In this document: positions 43,009 to 52,039 of the stretch, piece after piece | Layout: every line of letters begins with the position of its first letter | How positions within the stretch are numbered: position 1 is the stretch's first letter | Source of the DNA: Terriglobia bacterium | Lineage (GTDB): Bacteria > Acidobacteriota > Terriglobia > Versatilivoradales > Versatilivoraceae | Length of the DNA stretch: 64,000 nucleotides | Direction: 5' to 3' | Assembly: GCA_951813285.1 (NCBI GenBank) | Contig: OX638355.1 | Coordinates: 2,499,136-2,563,135, forward strand | Notes under the pieces: generated by a model | Databases searched by the model: none | What the model was told of the DNA's origin: nothing | The model's input: the letters and a program-made list of their open reading frames with translations, nothing else | Made by a program: the position numbers and the translations under genes

Positions 43009-43809
43009 TCAGAGCGTCAGTCGGCAAACGATGCCGACGTCGTCGCAGTACCACAGGACGCCGTCCCGGATGGTCATTCCGTGGGGCAGGGGGTCGTCGT
43101 CGGCGAGTTGGATCTTCTCGAGGATCTCGCCGGATTGGGGATCGTGCTTGAAGAAGGCGTTGAGGTTGGTGTCGGTGCACCACAGGTCGTCGCCTTCCCA
43201 GCCGATGCCGTGAGGGCGGTTGCCCACGGAAGGGAAGCGCTGCTCCACCATCCAGCTTTCAGGATCGATGCGGTAGATCATTCGGGAGGGCGGAACCGCC
43301 GCCCACAGCTTGCCCTCTCGCCATTCCAGACCGTGTGCCCCGGTGGCAGGGCGGGGCTCGACGGGAGCGGAGGTTGCGCTCGGCGGCGGCGAGGCGGGGG
43401 CCAACGGGCTTCGGCGGCCGGGAGGATCCGAGGGCATCCTGTAGATCACGCCGGCGCCCGGAGTGAAGTACTTCTCAATCGTCTTGCCGCTGGAGGCGTC
43501 GGCGCGGATGATCTCCCGGCTGTAGGTCGACGCCACCCAGATTGCCTCTCCGTCGAAAGTGATCCCGCTGGGGTGGACGGCCTCGGTATCGAAACCCAGC
43601 AGCACTGCTCCGTCGCTGTAGCTGACGAGGTGAGCGCGGGCATCTTCCCCATCGATAATCCACAGACCCTCGTCGGTCGCCTGCAGGCCGTTGGGGTAGG
43701 GGCCGGGGCTCTTGAAGACGGTCTCCACGCGGCCGGCCTCGCGCACGGGAATCTTGCCGAGCGCCGGGGCGGCGGCCAGCAGCGCCAGGAACTGTCTGCG
43801 TTCGATCAT
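43009..43809 (-). CDS. Exported beta-propeller protein (virginiamycin-B-lyase/SMP-30-like)
   Basis: The protein is about 266 residues. It has an N-terminal Tat-like signal (MIERRQFLALLAAAPALG) and repeats of the form (L)W-x-x-(D/S) with xxGEAIWVAS, WREGKLWAAVPP and WEGDDLWCTDTN, each closing a propeller blade, as in Vgb/SGL-type proteins. A proline-rich insertion (SPLAPASPPPS) lies mid-protein. The ATG at 43809 has an SD (GAGGAG); the upstream extension is rejected. Enzymatic role is unknown. Confidence 0.75.
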   Translation of the reverse strand: MIERRQFLALLAAAPALGKIPVREAGRVETVFKSPGPYPNGLQATDEGLWIIDGEDARAHLVSYSDGAVLLGFDTEAVHPSGITFDGEAIWVASTYSREIIRADASSGKTIEKYFTPGAGVIYRMPSDPPGRRSPLAPASPPPSATSAPVEPRPATGAHGLEWREGKLWAAVPPSRMIYRIDPESWMVEQRFPSVGNRPHGIGWEGDDLWCTDTNLNAFFKHDPQSGEILEKIQLADDDPLPHGMTIRDGVLWYCDDVGIVCRLTL

Positions 43810-43940
43810 GGGTTTCTCCTCAGTGGAGCGGCAGGGCAACCTGCACCCGGGTCGATTGCCTTGGGAGGTGGCAAGGATTTCATGGCCTCGCCGGGGAGTC
43901 AAGATCGGCCGGGCGCGAGCGATCCTTTTGCCTGAGACAA

Positions 43941-44090
43941 GAGAAAAAAGAGTTATCCACGAAGGGCCACTAAGGGATTGTCAAATCGGGATCTAAGGCG
44001 ACCAACCAGCCGGTTCGTTTGCGCCGACTCTCCCTTGAAGGGCAATCGTGACGAAAGCGGCCCACCCGGGAGCGCGGGCGTCCCGCCCGC
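43941..44090. repeat. Dispersed repeat and hairpin between the propeller gene and vapB
   Basis: GAGAAAAAAGAGTTATCCAC followed by GAAGGGCCAC (43941-43970) recurs in near-identical form at 47577-47610. GCGGGC-GTCCC-GCCCGC at 44074-44090 is a perfect hairpin. Both types are found as interspersed sequences in environmental bacterial genomes. The remaining gap to 44289 holds only the presumed vapBC promoter region (GATATATTACTATGCTATAT). Confidence 0.5.
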
Positions 44091-44289
44091 ATCCTCTGCC
44101 TTGGGTTGTCGCTCGGTTTCCCTGCGATGGCGCACCCGTCCACCCTGCCGGTGGGAACCGCATGGGTCCGGCCCAAGCAGAGCCCCGCCTTAGCGTACGA
44201 TTTCCCCCGTCTTGTGAGGTGATCCCTTGCCCGTCCACCAATGGCGTGATATATTACTATGCTATATACCAATAGGAAGGGAGTCCTCC

Positions 44290-44538
44290 ATGTCAAAGAC
44301 GGCGAAATTGTTTTGGTCCGGACGCTCTCAGGCCGTTCGCCTGCCGAAGGAATTCCGCATGGACGGCGAGGAAGTACGCATCCGCAAGCAGGGGGCGGCC
44401 GTCGTCCTCGAGCCTGTTGCCACTGATTGGGCGTGGCTTGATGCCATTGAAGGGAAGTTCTCAAAGGATTTCTTGCCGGAAGGGCGCAAACAGCAGGGGC
44501 ATCAGGTCCGGCCTGCCCTGGACGCAGCCTTCGAGTGA
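44290..44538 (+). CDS. vapB: VapB-type antitoxin (AbrB/SpoVT-like)
   Basis: This 82-residue protein begins MSKTAKLFWSGRSQAVRLPK followed by EFRMDGEEVRIRKQG, the swapped-hairpin AbrB-like DNA-binding domain of VapB antitoxins. The C-terminus would wrap the toxin. The ATG at 44290 follows an SD (GGAAGGG). Its stop overlaps the vapC start (TGATG), giving tight coupling. An AT-rich quasi-dyad (ATATATTACTATGCTATAT) upstream is a likely autoregulatory promoter. Confidence 0.87.
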   Translation: MSKTAKLFWSGRSQAVRLPKEFRMDGEEVRIRKQGAAVVLEPVATDWAWLDAIEGKFSKDFLPEGRKQQGHQVRPALDAAFE

Positions 44539-44951
44539 TGCGCTATCTGCTCGACACAAACGCTTGCATTGGGTTACTGAACGGCAAGCCACCCTCGCTT
44601 GTTGATCGGGTTCGGCGCCACACATCTTCAGAATTCGGGTTACCGGCTCCGGTGACCTACGAGTTTTACTACGGTGCCTTCAAGAGTAAATACACGAACC
44701 GGAATCTTGAATTGCTCGATCTCATCGCTTTCGAAGTCGTTCCCTTCGATGCCGCGGACGCCCGTGCGGCAGGTGCGGTTCGGGCGAACCTCGAAGCAAT
44801 TGGACGCCCGATCGGGCCTCTTGATACCTTGATCGCGGGTCAAGCGCTAGCGCGGGGTTTGGTCCTGGTGACCGCTAACACCCAGGAGTTCGTTCGGGTG
44901 GGCGGTCTCCATTGCGAGGACTGGTCGATCTCCGGAGAAGGAAGTACTTAA
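44538..44951 (+). CDS. vapC: VapC PIN-domain toxin
   Basis: This 137-residue protein has the PIN residues YLLDTNACIGLL, a central glutamate in PVTYEFYYGAF, GPLDTLIAGQAL and TANTQEFVRV. The full acidic set is kept, so it should be an active RNase. It is coupled to vapB through TGATG. The sequence is not close to the PIN toxin at 19551-19973, so this is an independent pair. It stands apart from the two defence islands. Confidence 0.9.
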   Translation: MRYLLDTNACIGLLNGKPPSLVDRVRRHTSSEFGLPAPVTYEFYYGAFKSKYTNRNLELLDLIAFEVVPFDAADARAAGAVRANLEAIGRPIGPLDTLIAGQALARGLVLVTANTQEFVRVGGLHCEDWSISGEGST

Positions 44952-45205
44952 AATCCAGACCTGCTGACATGGGTCGGTGACCGGCACTTTCTTCGGCAGG
45001 CTCTTCAGGTGCGCCTGCCGCTGCTCGCTCCGAGCTTCCAGTTCCTCCATCCGTTCGCGCAGGGCCTCAGGCTGTTGGCGGAGTCTCGGGAGCCCTTCAC
45101 CGAGCGGCCCTCAACGGAAATTTGATGGAGCGGGGGAGTGAGGTTCGGATTAGAATGCCTGCCTATCCTTAATCAATCTCGTCCAACCCAGGGAGGACTA
45201 GTAGC

Positions 45206-45574
45206 ATGACCACCATGGCGTTTCACAAGTCGGCGGAATGGAAGACGGGCCTCCGCTCCTACTTCGAGTATCGGGACCTCGGCATCGTTGCGGCCACCAA
45301 GGGCAAGGTACTCGCCCACTGCATCCGGGCCACGGAATCCTGCAGCGGACCCGGCGGGCGTCACACCCATGACCTGGAGTTCCAGATGAACTACGTGCTG
45401 CGCGGCTGGACACGGGTCGAGTTCGAAGATGTCGGCGAGGTCCGTTTCGAGGCCGGCGACAGTTGGTACCAGCCTCCCAGCATCAAGCACGAGGTGCTGG
45501 AATTCTCCGACGATTTCGAAGTGATCGAGATCTGCATGCCGGCGGATTTCCCCACGGCAGAGGCGCCGGGTTGA
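45206..45574 (+). CDS. Cupin-domain protein
   Basis: This 122-residue single-domain cupin has the first metal motif visible as GRHTHDLEFQMNYVLRG and the second as FEAGDSWYQPPSIKHEVL. These supply His/Glu ligands for a metal, typical of small cupin isomerases or oxygenases. The SD (GGGAGGA) supports the start. It is followed on the same strand after 59 bp by an SDR dehydrogenase and then by an FAH-type hydrolase, suggesting a small catabolic operon for an acid or sugar acid. Substrate cannot be read from sequence. Confidence 0.83.
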   Translation: MTTMAFHKSAEWKTGLRSYFEYRDLGIVAATKGKVLAHCIRATESCSGPGGRHTHDLEFQMNYVLRGWTRVEFEDVGEVRFEAGDSWYQPPSIKHEVLEFSDDFEVIEICMPADFPTAEAPG

Positions 45575-45633
45575 TCCGTGCTGCGGGCGGGCTTGCCCGT
45601 CCGGGACCGCCGATGTTTTCGAGGTGAGAACCG

Positions 45634-46443
45634 ATGGGAAGACTGGACGGCAAGGTGGCGGCGGTCACCGGAGGCGCTTCCGGCATTGGGGAAGCCACGG
45701 TGCGGCTGTTTGTGGCCGAGGGGGCTCGGGTGGCCTTTGCCGACCGGGACGCCGCCCGCGGAAACGACCTTGCGGACTGGATAGGGGCCGATGGAGGTGA
45801 CGCTCTCTTCGTGGAAGCCCGACTGGACCGCCAGGCCGAGGCCGAAGCCTTCATCCGGCGTACCGTCGAGCGCTTCGGGCGGCTGGACATTCTGGTTAAC
45901 AACGCCGCCATCCGTCTCTACCACACCGTGGAAGATGCCAGCGAGGAAAGCTGGGACACCATTTGGGGCGTCAACGTCAAGGGGTACGCCTTCTGCGCCC
46001 AGGCCGCGGTCCCGGTGCTGCGGCGTTCCGGCAAGGGCAGCATCGTCAACATCGCCTCCAACAGCGCCTTCATCGCCAGCTACCACTCGGTTCAGTACGA
46101 TACCACCAAGGCGGCGGTTACCGGCCTGACCCGCGCCATGGCCCGGGACCATGCCGAGGACGGCATCCGGGTCAATGCCCTGTGTCCGGGGCCCACCATG
46201 ACCCCTTTTCACCATCGGCGCGCCACCGAGGCCGGGAAGAGTCTCGAGGAGTTCAGGGAAGAGTTCGGGCGGCCCACCATGCTCGGTCGGCCCGCCGAGC
46301 CGAAGGAGATCGCAGCCTGCGCCCTCTTTCTGGCTTCCGACGAGTCCTCCTTCGTCACCGGCGCCTGCCTCTTCGCCGACGGCGGCGAAAGTGCCACGGG
46401 CAGCAACCGTGCCTTGAAACGCTCCGGCCAGTCCCTCCCGTAG
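45634..46443 (+). CDS. Short-chain dehydrogenase/reductase
   Basis: This 269-residue classical SDR has the cofactor motif TGGASGIGE (residues 11-19), an NNAA-type segment (ILVNNAAI), a serine in IASNSAF, and the catalytic YDTTK (Tyr/Lys), with the C-terminal VTGACLFADGG. Asp after beta-2 (AFADRD) favours NAD. It follows the cupin gene on the same strand and precedes the FAH-like gene. A role in sugar or hydroxy-acid oxidation is plausible, since SDR-FAH pairs occur in fuconate/rhamnonate pathways, but the substrate is not shown. Confidence 0.9.
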   Translation: MGRLDGKVAAVTGGASGIGEATVRLFVAEGARVAFADRDAARGNDLADWIGADGGDALFVEARLDRQAEAEAFIRRTVERFGRLDILVNNAAIRLYHTVEDASEESWDTIWGVNVKGYAFCAQAAVPVLRRSGKGSIVNIASNSAFIASYHSVQYDTTKAAVTGLTRAMARDHAEDGIRVNALCPGPTMTPFHHRRATEAGKSLEEFREEFGRPTMLGRPAEPKEIAACALFLASDESSFVTGACLFADGGESATGSNRALKRSGQSLP

Positions 46444-46489
46444 CCCTGATGGCCAAGCTGGGTCTCGGGCTTGTTTTGGATTGAAAACC

Positions 46490-46600
46490 AGGAATGGTTG
46501 CTGTCGCCGCCTACGCGGCTCGGGAGTTTAGCTGCCTCTTTCCATGGGCTTACGCCCACGGCTACCTGCTGCCGCCGCATTCGCGGCTAATTGAAACCCG
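46490..46600. repeat. Cluster of three short hairpins between the SDR and FAH genes
   Basis: GCCGC-CTAC-GCGGC (46505-46518), CCATGGGC-TTAC-GCCCACGG (46542-46561) and CCGC-ATTC-GCGG (near 46574) follow one another. The arrangement looks like an interspersed palindromic element rather than a simple terminator, since no T-run follows. Confidence 0.45.
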
Positions 46601-46689
46601 GGCGGGCGGGCGCCCACGTTGACAGTGCCGGAAGGGTCGGGATATGCTGGCGCCCCTTTTGCGATAATTTCCAATTAACGGAGGTCGGG

Positions 46690-47544
46690 ATGACTTTACA
46701 GCGGATGGTGGTATTGCTGTTGCTGGCGGGTGTGGGATTATCGCAGTCCTGCCAGGCCGGAGCTCGACAGGATGGAGGGACTCGATATCTTCGCTTCAGC
46801 CTGGGTGAGGGCGAAGCCTACGGCATCCTGGAGGGAGACCGGGTCCGAGAGCTCAAGGGCGACCTGTTCGGAACCTGGGAAAAGACCGAGACCACCCACG
46901 CTCTGGCCGACGTCACCGTTCTGGTGCCCAGCAAGAACCCCTCCAAAGTGCTGGCGCTGGCGGGCAACTACAAGTCCCACCTCGACGAGGATGCCGAGCC
47001 GAGCCCCCATCCGCAGCCCTTTATCAAACTGCCCTCCTCCCTGCTGGCCCAGGGCGGCGAGATCGTCCAGCCCGCCGACACCGATCCGGTGCACTACGAA
47101 GCCGAGGTAGTGGTCGTCATCGGCAAGCGGGCCCGCAATGTCTCCGAGGAGGCCGCTCTCGACCATGTTCTGGGGATTACCTGCGGCAACGACATCAGCG
47201 CCCGGACTTGGCAGAAGGGGGACGTGCAGTGGTGGCGGGCCAAGGCCGCCGACACCTTCAGCCCGACGGGCCCCTACATTCTCTCGGGCGTGGACTACAG
47301 CAAACTGAAGATGGTGCTCAAGCTGAACGGGGAAGTCCGCCAGCAGGCCCACATCTCCGACATGATTCACGGGATTGCCGAAACCGTCAGCTTTATCAGC
47401 AGGTATGTGACCCTGGAGCCCGGAGACCTGATCTTCACCGGCACCCCCGGAACCACCAAGGGAATGCAGCCGGGGGACGAGGTCACGGTGGAGATCGACG
47501 GGGTCGGGGTCCTCAAGAACCGGGTGGTCGCCGCCAAACCTTGA
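46690..47544 (+). CDS. Fumarylacetoacetate hydrolase family protein with an export signal
   Basis: This 284-residue protein has a lipoprotein-like signal (VVLLLLAGVGLSQSC) and then a complete FAH C-terminal domain: VLALAGNYKSH, metal ligands in HYEAEVVVVIGKRARN, GNDISARTWQ, and GDLIFTGTPGTTKGM. FAH enzymes are normally cytosolic Mg-dependent hydrolases or isomerases of dioxo acids, so an exported version is unusual. The ATG at 46690 has an SD (GGAGG) at fair distance. It follows the cupin and SDR genes on the same strand. Confidence 0.83.
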   Translation: MTLQRMVVLLLLAGVGLSQSCQAGARQDGGTRYLRFSLGEGEAYGILEGDRVRELKGDLFGTWEKTETTHALADVTVLVPSKNPSKVLALAGNYKSHLDEDAEPSPHPQPFIKLPSSLLAQGGEIVQPADTDPVHYEAEVVVVIGKRARNVSEEAALDHVLGITCGNDISARTWQKGDVQWWRAKAADTFSPTGPYILSGVDYSKLKMVLKLNGEVRQQAHISDMIHGIAETVSFISRYVTLEPGDLIFTGTPGTTKGMQPGDEVTVEIDGVGVLKNRVVAAKP

Positions 47545-47576
47545 GACGGCCTACCTGAAACAAACGAATAAAGACA

Positions 47577-47624
47577 AAAGAAAAAAGAGTTACCCACGAA
47601 GGGGCACGAAGGACCACGAAGGCG
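47577..47624. repeat. Dispersed GTTACCCACGAAGG repeat
   Basis: AAAGAAAAAAGAGTTACCCA followed by CGAAGGGGCACGAAGGACCA resembles the repeat at 43941-43970 with few changes. It contains three direct ACGAAGG units. It sits after the FAH gene and before the convergent sialidase gene. Confidence 0.5.
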
Positions 47625-47763
47625 TTGAGGTTAACCGCGACGAGATACCAAGGTCCCGAAGGGACGGTCGATATCTGATTGTTTCACTCTCGAATGGTCC
47701 GCACGGCGGGGCGGGGGCTCGGCTTATCCGGCATCAGAGCGGTGGGTGCGCTTTCCTTGCCGG

Positions 47764-49377
47764 TCACCGCTTCAGCAACTCCTCCAGCGACAGCTTCTCG
47801 AAGGTCAGGTCGGCCTGGCTTCCCTCGTACACGATTCCGATGTGGCGATCGTCTACCCGGCTGATGCTGGGGTAGCCACGCCCCCGGCCTTCATCCAGCA
47901 GGATCTGGTACTCCTCCGGCCAAGTCATGCCCTGGTCGAAGCTGAGCTTCAGGGTGTGGTGGTGCCGCCCCTCTGTCGAGTTGGGATTGGCAAACAGCAG
48001 CAGCGTCTTGGACTCGTCCCCTTCCCGGTAGTCGAACCGGTACAGGCTTCCGTTGCAGTTGGGTTCCACCAGGGCCTTGCGGTCGGTGGGGTGCGGTTCC
48101 CAGGTCCGGCCCAGGTCCCGGGTCACATAGACGGCCCGGTAGGGGTCTTTCTTGTCATTGCGCATGTTCAGCATGATGGACCCGTCGCCGAGCTGGACCG
48201 CCTGGCTTTCGTTGCCGCCGCTGAAGGCGTGGTTGCTCACGGTCCAGGTGGCGCCGTGGTCGCGGCTGTAGGTGATGTTGGCGAAGGGGTACCCGGTCCG
48301 GTCCCGCCCCTGGGTGGGCATGACCAGGGTGCCGTCGGAAAGAGCGATCCCCTGATTGGGCGCCGGGGCGAAGAGCCACCATTCCGGTTGCTTCAGCTTG
48401 CGGGTGAGGTTCTGCGGCCGGGTCCAGGAAAGGCCGTCGTCCCCGGAGCGGGCCATCATGAACTGGGCGCTCCTGGCGATGTCGTATCCGGGCTCGGAGC
48501 CGTCCTCCACCCACTGGTGCTTGCCGGGCTTTCCCCACATCCAAACGGCAAAGACGAAGATCTCTCCGGTCTTGGGATCGACCAGGATGCCCGGGTCGCC
48601 GATGCCGTTTTCCTCCTGGGGCCGCCCGCCCCATTCCCCCATGTCCATGATCACCCGCTGGGTCCCCCAGGTTCGGCCGCCGTCGGTGCTGCGGCTCAGC
48701 CCGACATCGATGTCTTCCTGCAGATCGCGCGATTTTCGTCTCCGCATGTCGTAGACGCACAGCAGCGTGCCCTTGGGAGTGGTGGCCAGAGCAGGGATGC
48801 GGTAGGTATGCACCCCTTCTTCCATGTGCTTGCGCAGAGCCACCCCGATGCGTTTGCTGACCTCGGGAGTCTCGTCCCCGGGTTTCACCGTCCCGGCCGA
48901 GGTCTCCACGGAGGTGCAGACCGCATCCACCCGGCGCCCCAGGTCGGCGTCGGGCTGCAACCGAACCGAGAGCCAGAAGACGTGTTTCCCCGGCGGGAGT
49001 TCCCGATCTCCGCGGAAGACCAGTTCAGGGGCGGGGCCGGCGGGATCGCCGAAGCGGTTCCCGGCCTGAAGATCCTCCCCGTCGCCCGAATAGAACAACT
49101 CGAGCGATTCAATGTCGTTGGGATCGTCGGTACCGCTCAGTCGGAAGGTGAAGGATAGGACGCGGTGGCCGGGGTCTTTGGATTCAACCGTCAGCCGCAT
49201 CAGGGGATTGTGCTCGTTCCGGATCAGCACCGGATGCACGCGTTGGGACGACGTGACCTCCAACCCGGCAGGCGCGGGCCCGCCGCACCCGGCCGCGGCC
49301 AGGACCAAGGCCAGGCAAGCCGCAAGTTTCATCCGGACCGGATTAGACGGTTTGATGGATTCTCTTCCGGTATTCAT
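47764..49377 (-). CDS. Exo-alpha-sialidase (GH33-like) lipoprotein with an N-terminal beta-sandwich
   Basis: The protein is about 537 residues with a lipoprotein signal (LALVLAAAGC) and an accessory domain of about 130 residues. The sialidase propeller opens HTYRIPALATTPKGTLLCVY (the arginine motif RIP) and carries five Asp boxes (STDGGRTW, SGDDGLSW, SRDHGATW, TRDLGRTW, SFDQGMTW). Acidic residues after the first blade fit a canonical exo-sialidase. The start at 49377 has an SD (GGAGGGG). It is divergent from the double hydrolase gene, 98 bp apart, and is the most complete sialidase with the one at 61893. Confidence 0.88.
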   Translation of the reverse strand: MNTGRESIKPSNPVRMKLAACLALVLAAAGCGGPAPAGLEVTSSQRVHPVLIRNEHNPLMRLTVESKDPGHRVLSFTFRLSGTDDPNDIESLELFYSGDGEDLQAGNRFGDPAGPAPELVFRGDRELPPGKHVFWLSVRLQPDADLGRRVDAVCTSVETSAGTVKPGDETPEVSKRIGVALRKHMEEGVHTYRIPALATTPKGTLLCVYDMRRRKSRDLQEDIDVGLSRSTDGGRTWGTQRVIMDMGEWGGRPQEENGIGDPGILVDPKTGEIFVFAVWMWGKPGKHQWVEDGSEPGYDIARSAQFMMARSGDDGLSWTRPQNLTRKLKQPEWWLFAPAPNQGIALSDGTLVMPTQGRDRTGYPFANITYSRDHGATWTVSNHAFSGGNESQAVQLGDGSIMLNMRNDKKDPYRAVYVTRDLGRTWEPHPTDRKALVEPNCNGSLYRFDYREGDESKTLLLFANPNSTEGRHHHTLKLSFDQGMTWPEEYQILLDEGRGRGYPSISRVDDRHIGIVYEGSQADLTFEKLSLEELLKR

Positions 49378-49475
49378 ACTTTCCCCTCCTTCAGCCCGTT
49401 CAAGATTAGGTGACGCTTGGACAGATTCTACTCCCATTGCGGGCGTTTGCGTTTCGGGACACAATGGTGAGGCCC

Positions 49476-51830
49476 ATGAGAACAAGAATTCTTCTATTTG
49501 GACTGGTTTTGCTGGTTCAGGTCGGTTCGGCCGCGCCGGCTCAGCAACCCGGGCGCCTTCCCGGCACCACCGAGCTGACCTGGGAGGGCGATCTGTCGGC
49601 TCGCATGGTGGCCGGGATCGACCGTTTCCTGATGCGGCGCCTGGAGGCGGCGCCTGAAGGTCGAGCGGCTTTCTGGGAGAGAGATTTCTCCTCGGATTCC
49701 GACTACGTCCGGTCGGTCGAGGCCAACCGGGAGCGTTTCCGCGGGATCATCGGAGTGGTCGACCGCAGGTCCCCGGCCCGGCTGGAATTCCTCTCGGCCG
49801 AGGGAGGCGCGCCATTGGCCCAAAGCGATTCGGTGACGGTTTGGCGGGTCCGTTGGGACGTGGTGCCGGGCCTGGAGGGCGAGGGACTGCTGGTCCGGCC
49901 CAGGCATCGGCCTCCCATTGCCCAGGTGATAGCGCTGCCGGATGCCGATGTCACCCCGCAGCAACTGGTGGGAGTGCAGCCGGGAGTTCGGCCCGAGGAC
50001 CGCTTCGCCCTTCGCCTGGCCGAGTCCGGCTGTCAGGTGATCGTGCCGGCCCTGGTCGACCGCGGCAGCCGGTTTTCGGGCAACCCGGCTCTCGAGCCGG
50101 CCAGTCGCGCCATGACCAACATGACTCACCGGGAATGGCTCTACCGCATGGCCTACCCCCTGGGACGCCACCCCATCGGATACGAAGTTCAGAAGGTTCT
50201 GGCCCTGGTGGACTGGCTGGAGTCTAGATCCTCGCCGGGAGCCGGGATTGGCCTGGCCGGGCAGGGCGAGGGGGGGCTCATCGCGCTCTATGCCGCGGCG
50301 GCGGACCCGAGAATCGATGCCTGCCTGGTGAGCGGCTATTTTTCCGCTCGGGAGCGGATCTGGCAGGAACCGATCTACCGCAATGTCTGGGCCCTGCTGA
50401 CCGAGTTCGGGGACGCCGAGATCGGAAGCCTGGTGCTGCCGCGCACCCTGGTCGTCGAGCACTCGCGGGCCCCTCGGGTGGAGGGTCCGCCTCCCCCTGC
50501 ACAGGGTCGCAAGTCGGTGGCCGCTCCCGGCAGGATCGAGACTCCACCGGCCGAGAGGGTGATCTCCGAGTTCAATCGACTCAAGCAGTGGGCGCGGGCT
50601 CTTCCCGGCGGCGCCGGGGACCGGGTCCGGCTGGTGCCCGCGGACCCGCGGGCCGGTACAGTTCCGGTGGGGTCGGAGACGGCGCTGCAGGGGTTGCTGG
50701 AGCCCTTGGCGAAAAATGCGGTGGTTGCGGCAGTTCCGGGCGCGGCGCCCAAACGCAGGGGGACGGGACCCGATGCGGTCGAGCAGCAGCGGCGCCTGGT
50801 CCGCGGCATCCAGGGGACGCTTCAGGACCTGCTGCGAGTCTCGGACCGAATCCGGGACCAACGCTATCTGAAGCGGGCCGGGTGGGAGTCGGTCGAGACC
50901 TTCACCCGTGAGGCAGCCCGCTGGCGCTCCACCTTCCGGAAGGAGGTCCTGGGCAAGATCGAGGAACCCATGGTTGCCGCCAACCCGCGTTCACGCCGCT
51001 GGCGGGAGACCTCAAAATGGACGGGGTACGAGGTGGCGCTCGACGTCTGGCCCGATGTCTTCGCCTGGGGTCTTCTCCTGGTCCCCAAGGATCTTCAGCC
51101 GGGCGAACGCCGCCCGGTGGTGGTGGCTCAGCATGGTCTGGAGGGGCTTCCCCGGGACGTGGTCCGGACCGACGTTGCTGACTTTCGCTACTATCGGGCC
51201 TTTGCTTCCCGCCTGGCCGATGAGGGATTCATTGTCTTCGCCCCCCACAACCCCTACCGGGGAGGAGACCGCTTCCGGGTGCTGCAGCGCAAGGCCAACC
51301 CCCTCAAGCTCTCCATCTTTTCCTTCATCGTGGGCCAGCACCGCCGGATCCTGGACTGGCTGAAGACCCTTCCCTGGGTGGATGGGGAGCGGATCGGCTT
51401 CTACGGCCTCAGCTACGGCGGCAAGACCGCCATGAGAGTCCCGGCTGTTCTGGAGGACTACGCCCTCTCCATTTGCTCCGGGGATTTCAACCAGTGGATT
51501 TGGAAGAACGTGACCGTGGAGTGGCCCAACAGCTACATGTTCACCGGAGAGTACGAAATGCCGGAGTTCGGCTTGGGAACGAGCTTCAACTATGCCGAGA
51601 TGGCCTACCTGATCTTCCCCCGTCCCTTCATGGTGGAGCGCGGCCATCGGGACGCCGTGGGACTGGACGAGTGGGTCGCCCACGAATACGCCAAGGTGCG
51701 GCGTCTCTACCGGGAACTGGGCCTGGGCAGCCGCACCGAGATCGAATGGTTCGAAGGAGAACACGAGATCCACGGTGAAGGTACCTTCCGCTTTCTGCGC
51801 AAGCACCTCGACTGGAAACAGCCGCGCTGA
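49476..51830 (+). CDS. Exported protein with two alpha/beta-hydrolase-type domains
   Basis: The protein is about 784 residues with a signal peptide (RILLFGLVLLVQVGSAAPA). The first domain (about 60-380) has GQGEGGLIALYAAAA, where a nucleophile elbow would be G-x-S-x-G but the serine is Glu. The second domain (about 500-780) has FYGLSYGGKTAM, a proper GxSxGG elbow, plus HGLEGLPRDVVRTD and a C-terminal HEIHGEGTF histidine, like acetyl-xylan esterase or dienelactone-hydrolase enzymes. So one half is probably inactive and the other catalytic. The substrate may be a glycan ester, judged by the neighbours. Confidence 0.75.
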   Translation: MRTRILLFGLVLLVQVGSAAPAQQPGRLPGTTELTWEGDLSARMVAGIDRFLMRRLEAAPEGRAAFWERDFSSDSDYVRSVEANRERFRGIIGVVDRRSPARLEFLSAEGGAPLAQSDSVTVWRVRWDVVPGLEGEGLLVRPRHRPPIAQVIALPDADVTPQQLVGVQPGVRPEDRFALRLAESGCQVIVPALVDRGSRFSGNPALEPASRAMTNMTHREWLYRMAYPLGRHPIGYEVQKVLALVDWLESRSSPGAGIGLAGQGEGGLIALYAAAADPRIDACLVSGYFSARERIWQEPIYRNVWALLTEFGDAEIGSLVLPRTLVVEHSRAPRVEGPPPPAQGRKSVAAPGRIETPPAERVISEFNRLKQWARALPGGAGDRVRLVPADPRAGTVPVGSETALQGLLEPLAKNAVVAAVPGAAPKRRGTGPDAVEQQRRLVRGIQGTLQDLLRVSDRIRDQRYLKRAGWESVETFTREAARWRSTFRKEVLGKIEEPMVAANPRSRRWRETSKWTGYEVALDVWPDVFAWGLLLVPKDLQPGERRPVVVAQHGLEGLPRDVVRTDVADFRYYRAFASRLADEGFIVFAPHNPYRGGDRFRVLQRKANPLKLSIFSFIVGQHRRILDWLKTLPWVDGERIGFYGLSYGGKTAMRVPAVLEDYALSICSGDFNQWIWKNVTVEWPNSYMFTGEYEMPEFGLGTSFNYAEMAYLIFPRPFMVERGHRDAVGLDEWVAHEYAKVRRLYRELGLGSRTEIEWFEGEHEIHGEGTFRFLRKHLDWKQPR

Positions 51831-52039
51831 CGGCCAGGGTCCGCAGGCAGTCGCTCCCTCGACCAAGGGATGGGTTCGGGGCGCGGTCGGACCGCCTCAG
51901 CGGGCGGGTGCAGTCCCTCCCGGCTTCGGTACATGTCCCTGGCGGAATTTTGATCGGTGGGCGATTTTTACGGTTACAATGGTTTTAATAACCCTTTCAC
52001 GGTCAATACCTGTAATTCGTTCTTGACGAGAGGTGCGGA

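Noticed and set aside
42943-43935. 330-codon plus-strand frame
   Set aside because: It is the shadow of the exported beta-propeller gene on the minus strand, which has a signal, an SD and recognisable blades.
44952-45205. Minus-strand coiled-coil-like frame (MEELEARSEQRQAHLKSLPK)
   Set aside because: It may be a remnant of a larger gene, but without a start, a family match or context it cannot be supported as a feature.
47746-49158. 470-codon plus-strand frame
   Set aside because: It is antisense to a sialidase with five Asp boxes; no domain is visible in the plus-strand translation.
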